From Planctomycetaceae bacterium (GTDB taxonomy: Bacteria > Planctomycetota > Planctomycetia > Pirellulales > JAEUIK01): 5,030 bases of DNA. The notes beneath the pieces are model-generated. The model did not search any database. It had not been told where the DNA came from and saw only the letters and a list, made by a program, of their open reading frames with translations. Shown in pieces: positions 1 to 5,030 of this stretch (its first letter is position 1; each line of letters begins with the position of its first letter). Position numbers and translations under genes: made by a program. The stretch lies in contig WGDQ01000744.1 in the NCBI GenBank assembly GCA_015493185.1, positions 1 to 5,030 on the forward strand, in the 5' to 3' direction.

Positions 1-122
1 AAAAGGCAACGTGCCGAACCGTACCGCAGTGAACCGCGCGGCGACTCCACCGCCCCCCTTTTTCCTGAACCGCATGCACCGCCGCGCGGTTCACTGCGGT
101 ACGGTTCGGCACGTTGCCTTTT
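1..122. repeat. Perfect 43-bp inverted repeat with 36-nt loop (terminator-like or MITE-like)
   Basis: Bases 1-43 are the exact reverse complement of 80-122; the spacer is 44-79. The outer ends are AAAA on the left and TTTT on the right, and the T-run continues to 124. A transcript in either direction would therefore form a very long GC-rich stem followed by U's, which resembles a bidirectional intrinsic terminator. A 43-bp stem is much longer than usual terminator stems, so a small palindromic mobile element (MITE-like), or an artefact at a contig edge, is also possible. The unit TGAACCGC occurs at 30-37, again in the loop at 66-73, and inverted at 86-93, so the loop can pair alternatively with the right arm. 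The left arm begins at base 1, so its true outer limit, any target-site duplication and the gene to the left cannot be seen. The structure is certain; its role is not. Confidence 0.9.
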
Positions 123-131
123 TTGTTGTTC

Positions 132-171
132 TTGACGTTTGACGTTTCGACCGGCAATCGCGTTTGCCGGT
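132..171 (+). promoter_or_regulatory. Possible promoter/operator upstream of the ribokinase gene
   Basis: TTGACGT occurs twice in tandem (132-138 and 139-145), and each copy resembles a sigma-70 -35 hexamer. Just after it is a palindrome with arms ACCGGCAA (150-157) and TTGCCGGT (164-171) around a 6-nt centre. It could be an operator for a sugar-responsive repressor or a small RNA hairpin. No good -10 hexamer at the standard spacing is evident, so the promoter part is weak. The position, 50-90 bp before the kinase start and after the large inverted repeat, fits control of that gene. Confidence 0.3.
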
Positions 172-224
172 AATTGCGCGCCGGCTGGGTGGTCGAGTTG
201 TGAAACCAAACGCGGAGAGGTGCC

Positions 225-1265
225 ATGCCCGAAAAGGGAATCGTTGTGCTGGGTTCGAGCAATACCGATCTGGTAATTCGTGGCCCGCGACTGCCGAAGC
301 CCGGCGAGACGGTTTTAGGCGGTGCGTTTTACCGGGCGGCGGGTGGCAAGGGGGCCAATCAGGCGGTGGCGGCCGCACGGGCATCGGACCGAGAGGTCAC
401 GTTCATTGCAGCAGTGGGCGACGACGATTTCGGCCGCGACGCGATCGAGGCATTTCGGCATGATGGAATCGACACGCGCTACGTTCGCGTGGTGCCGGGC
501 GAAGCGTCGGGCGTGGCGCTGATTCTGGTAGACGAGGCGGGAGAAAACATGATTAGCGTGGCCTCGGGCGCGAATTCGGCATTGAGGCCCGAAGACATCG
601 ACGCCGTGCCGGACGAGGTGTTCGAACGGTCGGCCGTGTTTCTGGCTTCCCTCGAATCGCCGTGGCCCGCCGTGCGGCGCGGCCTGCAACGGGCCCGATC
701 GGCGGGGCTTACAACGATTTTGAATCCCGCTCCCGCACCGGCAACGCCCGAGCTGATCGACGCCGAGGCGATGACGTGGATCGACATTCTAACACCCAAT
801 GAGGGGGAAGCGGCATCGCTGGTCGACGTGCCGCACGACGCGGAAGACGATCGCCAGCGGCACGCCAAGGGCTGCGAAGAAAAAGCAGGAACAGCACGGC
901 CGGCTTCGGGCAAAGGGGCGGGGCGCAGCGAGGCGGAACCGGCTGCGGTGCGTCTGGGGCGAACACTTTGCCAACGCGGTTGCCGGGCTTGCATTGTCAC
1001 GCTAGGCCCGCGCGGCAGCTTGTTGGTGGCAAACGAGGGCGCAAGCTGGCAGGAAGTGCCGGCCCGCCGTGTCGATGCGGTGGATGCCACGGGGGCAGGC
1101 GATGCGTTCAACGGCGCGCTGGCGGCAGCCTTGGCGGCGGGGTTCCCCCTAGACGAGGCAGCACAATGGGCCAACACCGCCGCGGCGATTTCGGTGACGC
1201 GACACGGCGCGCAGCCGTCGTTGCCACATCGTGATGAGATCGATCGCCTTCATCAAAGAACGTAA
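225..1265 (+). CDS. rbsK: Ribokinase (PfkB-family carbohydrate kinase) with a low-complexity insert
   Basis: A 346-residue cytoplasmic kinase, predicted to phosphorylate D-ribose to ribose 5-phosphate with ATP, feeding the pentose phosphate and nucleotide pathways. PfkB/ribokinase signatures appear in order: the N-terminal GSSNTDLV strand (10-17), the GGKGANQAVAAAR signature (40-52), VGDDDFG (64-70), GEASGVALI (92-100), LESP (143-146), NPAPAP (167-172), PNEGEA (191-196), TLGPRG (259-264), and the catalytic DATGAGDAFNGAL block (287-299) with the presumed base Asp293. The tail SVTRHGAQPSLP (323-334) is also ribokinase-like. Many blocks match what I recall of E. coli RbsK, which has about 309 residues. 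The extra length is a polar, low-complexity stretch around residues 204-240, between PNEGEA and TLG, which should fall on a surface loop. The start is supported by GGAGAGG at 214-220, four bases before the ATG. Another PfkB sugar or nucleoside kinase is possible, but ribokinase fits best. No ribose transporter or repressor gene is visible. Confidence 0.9.
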   Translation: MPEKGIVVLGSSNTDLVIRGPRLPKPGETVLGGAFYRAAGGKGANQAVAAARASDREVTFIAAVGDDDFGRDAIEAFRHDGIDTRYVRVVPGEASGVALILVDEAGENMISVASGANSALRPEDIDAVPDEVFERSAVFLASLESPWPAVRRGLQRARSAGLTTILNPAPAPATPELIDAEAMTWIDILTPNEGEAASLVDVPHDAEDDRQRHAKGCEEKAGTARPASGKGAGRSEAEPAAVRLGRTLCQRGCRACIVTLGPRGSLLVANEGASWQEVPARRVDAVDATGAGDAFNGALAAALAAGFPLDEAAQWANTAAAISVTRHGAQPSLPHRDEIDRLHQRT

Positions 1266-1699
1266 CCCACCGGCAGCACGAAACAGACGTCGCGCACCGG
1301 CGGGCGAAGCGGGAATCTGGTAGACAACGCTGGCGACGGTTGCGATACTCACGGTCAGAAGTCGCAGGACGAGGGCCGATGGCGATCCCCCGTGGCACGT
1401 GAGCCGAGCGGGCCGGACTTCGAAAAGCTGGCCTGCAAAAAGATGTCACGGTTGCCCGAAAAGTGCGCACGGGCAGCCCGAGTCAGCAACGTTGGCTTGG
1501 CCAACGGCGCGCTGTAACAAGCGGCGGCGATGGCGAAACATCGAACGGAAACCACAACGGCGAGCCAGTCCATCGCGACGCGATCGGCGGCGGTCTGTGG
1601 AAACCGAAGCATTGCGAAGGCGGCCGGTGCCGACCGTTGGCGGCTAAGTGACCGGCGACAGGATATTGAGATGACCAGTCAGCGAGGGAGGTTTCGACC
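1266..1699 (+). other. 434-bp intergenic region, no convincing gene
   Basis: This gap separates the ribokinase from the aldehyde dehydrogenase. The kinase frame stays open after its TAA up to another TAA at 1515-1517, without an early start codon. A 57-codon frame from ATG 1530 ends at 1703 with an ATGA overlap of the dehydrogenase start, but its composition is not gene-like. Short structures are visible. One is a hairpin with arms CGTTGGC (1490-1496) and GCCAACG (1500-1506). The other is a two-tier stem at 1623-1656, with GCCGGT pairing with ACCGGC and an inner GCCGA/TTGGC stem, in the likely leader of the dehydrogenase. Neither has a T-run, so neither looks like an intrinsic terminator. I recognise no riboswitch or known RNA. 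The promoter for the next gene probably lies here but I cannot place it. Confidence 0.6.
1685..1691 (+). promoter_or_regulatory. Ribosome binding site of the aldehyde dehydrogenase gene
   Basis: AGGGAGG lies eight bases before the ATG at 1700. It is a strong Shine-Dalgarno match and fixes the start of the dehydrogenase. Confidence 0.8.
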
Positions 1700-3430
1700 A
1701 TGAGTATCGCGGAATCTGCGGCGTTGTACGAAGAGCGCGTCGGCAACGTCACCACACCCGATCAGGTCGACGCCGCCTTGGCCGATTTGGCGAAAGCCAA
1801 AGACCGCTGGCGGCACGTTTCTCTTGCGGAGCGCATTGATCTGGTGCAGGCGGCCATCGACGGCGTAGCCCGTCAGGCAGAGGCCTGGGTCGAGGCGGCC
1901 TGTCAGGCCAAAGGGCTGCCGGCCGGATCGCCACTGCGGGGAGAAGAGATCAGCAGCGGTCCGCTGGCAACGCTGCGCTACTTGCGGCTGCTGAAGCAAA
2001 CATTGCAGGACCTGGCCACCCACGGCCGACCGCAGTTGCCCGGCGAGGTGGTGCAGCGGGCCGACGGCCAGTTGTGCGTGCCCGTGATGCCGTGCCGGGG
2101 CGTGTACGACACGTTGCTTTTCAGCGGCTTCAAGGCCCACGTGTGGCTCGATCCCTCTATTACGCGGGCCGAGTTGGACGAGCAGATTGCGGGATATTAT
2201 CAATTGCCGCCCGAGGAACGGCCGACGGGGATTTCGGTGGTGTTGGGCGCCGGCAACGTGTCGAGCATTCCGCCAACCGACGCGCTGACCAAGCTGTTTC
2301 ACTACGGGAAAGTCGTGCTGCTGAAGATGAACCCGGTAAACGAGTATCTGGGGCCCATCTTCGAGAAGGCGTTTGCGAGGCTGATCGAATCGGGCTGGCT
2401 GCGAATTGTTTACGGCGGAGCCGAGATCGGCGCGTATGCGGTGCAGCATGATTTGACCGATGAGGTACACATTACCGGTTCGATCTATTCGCACCAGACG
2501 ATCGTGTGGGGTCCCCCCGGCGAAGAGCGACAGCGCCGCATCGAGCAGCACGCGCCGCTGTTGAAAAAAGAGATCAGCAGCGAACTGGGCAACGTAACAC
2601 CGTGGATCGTGGTGCCGGGGCCGTATACGGAAAAAGAGCTGCGTTTCCAGGCCGAGAACATCGCTTCGTCGATCGTCAACAATGCCTCGTTCAATTGCGT
2701 GGCCACTAAGGTGATTTTGACGCATCGCGACTGGCCCGATCGGAACCGGTTTCTGGATATGGTGCAGGAGGTTCTGGACCGTGTTCCTCCTCGCAAGGCG
2801 TACTATCCGGGAGCGGCCGAGCGCTTCGAGCGTTTTGCCGGTTGCCGACCCGAGGGATGCCCAGAAGGAACGCTGCCATGGAAGCTGGTGCGCGACGTCG
2901 ACCCCAGTGAGCAGCCGCACTTTTTCAAGGAAGAATCGTTTGTTTGCGTGCTGGTTGAAACGGCCATTGATGCGGACAATGCGGCCGATTTCGCCGTGCG
3001 GGCGGCGCGATTCGCCAACGAAGAGCTTTGGGGCACGCTGGGCGCGTCGGTGATGGTGCACCCATCGCTCGAACAATCGAAAGCCGGCAAAGCGGCCTAC
3101 GACCAGATGTTGGCCGAACTGCGATACGGCACCGTAGCGGTAAACTACTGGTCGGCGCTCGGCTTTGCCATGATGAGTCCGCCATGGGGCGGCTATCCGG
3201 TGGGCAATCTCGAAGATCCGCTCAGCGGAATCGGCTGGGTTCACAACACGTTCATGCTGCCCCACCCGCAAAAAACGGTGATCGAAGGGCCGCTGACGCA
3301 GTTCCCCAAACCGTTCTGGTTTCCCACACACCGACACGCCGAACAACTCGGTTGGAAGGTCGTGCGGCTGTTGCACGAGCCGAGCGTGATGAAGCTGCCC
3401 GGGCTGCTGCTCACGGCGCTGAAGCAGTAG
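1700..3430 (+). CDS. Aldehyde dehydrogenase superfamily protein (long, divergent type)
   Basis: A 576-residue NAD(P)-dependent aldehyde dehydrogenase superfamily enzyme, predicted to oxidise an unknown aldehyde, or to act on an acyl-thioester, in the cytoplasm. ALDH landmarks appear in order: a Rossmann segment with VVLGAGNVSSIPPTDAL (180-196) and VVLLKMNPVNEYLGP (205-219, replacing the usual KPAxxTP region); HITGS (257-261, the usual FTGS turn); SSELGN (293-298) with the conserved glutamate Glu295; NNASFNC (327-333) with the likely nucleophile Cys333; KEESF (410-414, the usual E-x-F motif); and PPWGGYP (494-500, the usual PFGG region). The Glu295-Cys333 spacing of 38 is close to the roughly 34 of classical enzymes. 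It is longer than typical ALDHs (about 480-510 residues); extra sequence lies around 130-165 and in the C-terminal 50 residues, which carry FPKPFWFP (535-542). No signal peptide or membrane helix is seen. The start has a strong ribosome binding site. The next gene converges on it, so it may be transcribed alone. The substrate cannot be read from sequence. Confidence 0.9.
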   Translation: MSIAESAALYEERVGNVTTPDQVDAALADLAKAKDRWRHVSLAERIDLVQAAIDGVARQAEAWVEAACQAKGLPAGSPLRGEEISSGPLATLRYLRLLKQTLQDLATHGRPQLPGEVVQRADGQLCVPVMPCRGVYDTLLFSGFKAHVWLDPSITRAELDEQIAGYYQLPPEERPTGISVVLGAGNVSSIPPTDALTKLFHYGKVVLLKMNPVNEYLGPIFEKAFARLIESGWLRIVYGGAEIGAYAVQHDLTDEVHITGSIYSHQTIVWGPPGEERQRRIEQHAPLLKKEISSELGNVTPWIVVPGPYTEKELRFQAENIASSIVNNASFNCVATKVILTHRDWPDRNRFLDMVQEVLDRVPPRKAYYPGAAERFERFAGCRPEGCPEGTLPWKLVRDVDPSEQPHFFKEESFVCVLVETAIDADNAADFAVRAARFANEELWGTLGASVMVHPSLEQSKAGKAAYDQMLAELRYGTVAVNYWSALGFAMMSPPWGGYPVGNLEDPLSGIGWVHNTFMLPHPQKTVIEGPLTQFPKPFWFPTHRHAEQLGWKVVRLLHEPSVMKLPGLLLTALKQ

Positions 3431-3732
3431 CAAATCTTTTCCGGCAGTTGCTCCTTTAGAAGCGACCGCTTTCCCGCAAGCCGGTTGGGGACGGGCAGCC
3501 CAGATAGCCCGGCCCGACTCGTGATGTAAATGGGAAGCCGTGCAAGCACACGCAGACGCACAAAAGGCGGTCATTTCGAGCAGGCGGCAGGGCAGCGCGC
3601 GTTTGGCTTGATCGAACGGCCCGGCCGGCTGATATCACCCAACGTTTTTCCGCAGCAATGGCACACGGCCCCTCCCGCTGCTGTTGAATGCATCCGCATC
3701 CGTCAAGCGCGGCTAGCCCCGTCAAGGGCGGG
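3431..3732. other. Convergent intergenic region between aldehyde dehydrogenase and sulfatase genes
   Basis: About 300 bp lie between two genes that end towards each other. Apart from the possible small minus-strand ORF and the hairpin near 3706-3744, I see only weak structures. AGCAA (3429-3433) can pair with TTGCT (3448-3452) just after the dehydrogenase stop, followed by a short CCTTT; this could be a weak terminator. CGGGC (3492-3496) can pair with GCCCG (3507-3511), with no T-run. Confidence 0.5.
3571..3699 (-). CDS. Possible 42-residue cysteine-rich zinc-ribbon-like protein
   Basis: This short minus-strand frame runs from ATG 3699 (or ATG 3693, two codons in) to TGA 3571-3573. Its product contains AVCHCCGKTLGD near residues 11-22 and ARCPAACSK at 34-42. 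The first motif has the CxxCGK knuckle form (Cys13, Cys16, with Cys15 between) and the second is C-x3-C (Cys36, Cys40). About 20 residues separate the two pairs, with a basic middle (RPGRSIKPNAR). The arrangement resembles a minimal zinc ribbon, except that the second knuckle has one residue too many, possibly from a duplicated GCC codon. Against it being real: no clear Shine-Dalgarno sequence, small size, and a stop codon almost directly upstream. It would lie 33 bp after the sulfatase stop on the same strand, separated by a hairpin. I do not recognise a named family. It may be a true small protein, a decayed remnant, or chance. Confidence 0.3.
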   Translation of the reverse strand: MRMHSTAAGGAVCHCCGKTLGDISRPGRSIKPNARCPAACSK

Positions 3733-3744
3733 CTACCGTGCGCT
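3700..3744. repeat. Imperfect direct repeat forming a hairpin over the sulfatase stop codon
   Basis: Two similar 19-nt units, both starting CCGTCAAG, lie side by side at 3700-3718 and 3719-3737. The same DNA folds: AGCGC (3706-3710) pairs with GCGCT (3740-3744), GG (3711-3712) with CC (3736-3737), and TAGCCC (3714-3719) with GGGCTA (3730-3735), leaving a bulged C3713 and a 10-nt loop. The TAG stop of the minus-strand sulfatase gene (3733-3735) is inside the right arm. It could help end transcription from that strand, but no U-tract follows, so a Rho-independent terminator is not established. It may instead be a copy of a dispersed palindromic repeat. Confidence 0.55.
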
Positions 3745-5030
3745 CAGGCCATCGGCTTGCGGATTGTCGAGCGGTGGCGGCCCGACGAGCGCTGCGGGCA
3801 CGACTCGCAGCCGCCGCAAGCACACCCCCAGTGGATCGCTCGGGTCGGGCAGTGCCGCGAACATCTGCAAACGGTTTTCACCTTCGTTGATGGCTTCGGG
3901 CGGAAGCAACACGCTGAGGCGACGCGCCGCCGGACGTTGGCCGGTGAGCGGTGCAACCGCCCAAACCGTGCCGTTGAGCGCAACGACGATTCGCGCGTCG
4001 TCGGGCATCGCGCCCTCGGTCGGGCGAAGCGTAGCCATTACCAACGCGGGCACGAAACGGTCGCCGTAAAGCCGCTGCCAGCGAACCAGCTCCGGCGCAA
4101 GTTGAACCTCGCCCGCCGATCCCGGTCTTGAATCGAACCGGCATGCCGAGAGCGGTTGTCCTCGCAAGCGATCTTCGAGATCGAGCCACGCGGTTGAGCC
4201 CCAGGCAGTGGCCCGGGCCGCTGACGATTTTCCAGGCACATCGCGCCGCGCGCCGGGCGCGGCGGTCGGCGCCGTGGCCGGCAGACGATCGCGACGATAG
4301 AAAAGCGGCTCTAACGACAATCGGCCCGGCAGCTCGACGGGTCGGCCTTCGGCATTGACCATTCGCTTCACGGGCCGCTCGGGCAACGATGCGTTCCAGG
4401 CCGAATGCCCGTCGATGGGCCACGGCACGCTGATGCCAATCGCTTCGGCAATGGTGGGCAAGATGTCGATGGTTTGTACGTTGCGATCGCTGATGGTGCC
4501 CGTTTGCTGGCCGGGGCGTTTGATGAACAAGGGCACCGCGAAAATGTCTTCGGGCCGCGTGGTTGCCGCGGGGTCGCGACGCGAACCGCCCGGCTCGAAC
4601 GCAGCGCCATGATCGGCCGTGACAACGATCAGCGAGCGGTCGTATAAATCGCAGGCCCGCAAACGATCGAGCAATTGGCCCAACAACCGGTCGACGTAAG
4701 CCAACTGCAAGCGGTAGCGGTACAACGCCTGGCGGACGAACCAACGGTCGTGGCGCCACATTTCGGCCGGGAGTTTCAGGCCGGGCACGCACATTGCGTT
4801 TTCGGGCAGATAGAGCCGCCCCTCGGCCGTGTACGACCAAGGCACGTGCGGAAGCACGACGTGCAAGAAGTGCAGCGTTGGACGGTCGCTTGGTCGGATC
4901 GACGCGATGAAACGACGCATCTGCGCCGCACGACGTCCGTAGTCGCCCGGTGCCGGGCCGCTGGTGCCGGCAAAACGGGGCATGGCGCCAGTGAAGCCAC
5001 GCCATGTATGCGCGATCAAGGGCAGGCGGT
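3733..5030 (-). CDS. Sulfatase/alkaline-phosphatase superfamily protein, C-terminal part (5' end outside window)
   Basis: The frame is open to the right edge, so at least 431 codons are the C-terminal portion of a longer protein. A TTG at 5017-5019 could be read as a start, but the coding-like frame continues upstream (RLP before it) and the superfamily's N-terminal catalytic segment is missing, so a start outside the window is more likely. Counting from that TTG, visible landmarks are LHFLHVVLPHVPW (49-61), a YVDRLLGQLLDRL helix (108-120), VVTADHGAAFEPG (132-144) with the Asp136-His137 metal-ligand motif, VPLFIKRPGQ (162-171), and TIDILPTIAEAIGI (183-196). These are typical of the second half of a sulfatase or phospho/sulfo-transferase alpha/beta domain. 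The far C-terminus (VVALNGTVWAV, 345-355; LLPPEAINEGENRLQMF, 371-387) resembles a small beta domain I associate with membrane-anchored sulfatase-like proteins that have N-terminal transmembrane helices. Those helices cannot be seen here. Hydrolysis or transfer of a sulfate or phosphate ester at the cell envelope is inferred; the substrate is unknown. Confidence 0.85.
   Translation of the reverse strand, partial: RLPLIAHTWRGFTGAMPRFAGTSGPAPGDYGRRAAQMRRFIASIRPSDRPTLHFLHVVLPHVPWSYTAEGRLYLPENAMCVPGLKLPAEMWRHDRWFVRQALYRYRLQLAYVDRLLGQLLDRLRACDLYDRSLIVVTADHGAAFEPGGSRRDPAATTRPEDIFAVPLFIKRPGQQTGTISDRNVQTIDILPTIAEAIGISVPWPIDGHSAWNASLPERPVKRMVNAEGRPVELPGRLSLEPLFYRRDRLPATAPTAAPGARRDVPGKSSAARATAWGSTAWLDLEDRLRGQPLSACRFDSRPGSAGEVQLAPELVRWQRLYGDRFVPALVMATLRPTEGAMPDDARIVVALNGTVWAVAPLTGQRPAARRLSVLLPPEAINEGENRLQMFAALPDPSDPLGVCLRRLRVVPAALVGPPPLDNPQADGLSAR

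Noticed and set aside
479..1177. A 232-codon minus-strand frame inside the ribokinase gene
   Set aside because: Ser/Ala/Arg-rich translation with no family motifs, opposite a well-supported ribokinase; a shadow of the real coding frame.
1490..1506. Hairpin CGTTGGC/GCCAACG as a terminator of the ribokinase transcript
   Set aside because: A 7-bp stem with a 3-nt loop but no following T-run, and 225 bp beyond the stop codon; insufficient for a terminator call.
1399..1647. An 82-codon plus-strand frame in the gap before the aldehyde dehydrogenase
   Set aside because: Extremely Arg-rich, low-information translation starting at GTG without a ribosome binding site; not a believable protein.
1530..1703. 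A 57-codon plus-strand frame ending in an ATGA overlap with the aldehyde dehydrogenase start
   Set aside because: The overlap looks like translational coupling, but the frame has no Shine-Dalgarno sequence, third-position GC near background (34 of 56 by count) and no recognisable motif.
1679..3574. A 631-codon open frame on the minus strand, antisense to the aldehyde dehydrogenase
   Set aside because: Its product is rich in Arg, Gln and His with no recognisable motif. It covers a gene with clear ALDH motifs and a strong ribosome binding site. Long antisense frames are expected opposite G/C-ending codons.
3878..5005. A 375-codon minus-strand frame overlapping the sulfatase gene in another frame
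   Set aside because: Arg/Ala/His-rich with no motifs, while the overlapping frame has the TADHG and TIDILPTI sulfatase-superfamily motifs.
1..5030. CRISPR array, tRNA, rRNA, transposase or phage genes
   Set aside because: No regularly spaced repeats, no tRNA-like cloverleaf recognised, and no translated frame with transposase, integrase or phage motifs.

Overview
This window is GC-rich bacterial DNA. It holds three confident protein-coding genes, one possible very small gene, and several non-coding structures. The gene content and style suggest a planctomycete-like or other high-GC environmental bacterium. The clues are a membrane-type sulfatase-superfamily protein, a long variant aldehyde dehydrogenase, a ribokinase with a low-complexity insert, and wide intergenic gaps. 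No rRNA, tRNA or taxon-specific marker is present, so this assignment is tentative.

From left to right: positions 1-122 form a perfect 43-bp inverted repeat with a 36-nt loop. It has A's on the left and T's on the right, and lies at the very edge of the window. A short stretch with a tandem TTGACGT and an 8-bp palindrome follows. Next is a plus-strand PfkB-family sugar kinase closely resembling ribokinase (225-1265). A gap of 434 bp (1266-1699) shows no convincing gene. A plus-strand aldehyde dehydrogenase superfamily enzyme of 576 residues occupies 1700-3430. The roughly 300-bp convergent gap that follows contains a possible 42-codon cysteine-rich minus-strand ORF (3571-3699). It also contains a hairpin/direct-repeat element that overlaps the stop codon of the last gene. 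That gene, on the minus strand from 5030 to 3733, is the C-terminal part of a sulfatase/alkaline-phosphatase superfamily protein; its N-terminus lies outside the window.

The kinase and the dehydrogenase share a strand, but the large gap makes a single tight operon unlikely. The dehydrogenase and the sulfatase converge. Nothing seen here ties the three into one pathway, and I find no defence system, CRISPR array, transposase or clear biosynthetic cluster. The points most worth a second look are the long perfect inverted repeat, the insert in the ribokinase, and the tiny zinc-ribbon-like ORF.
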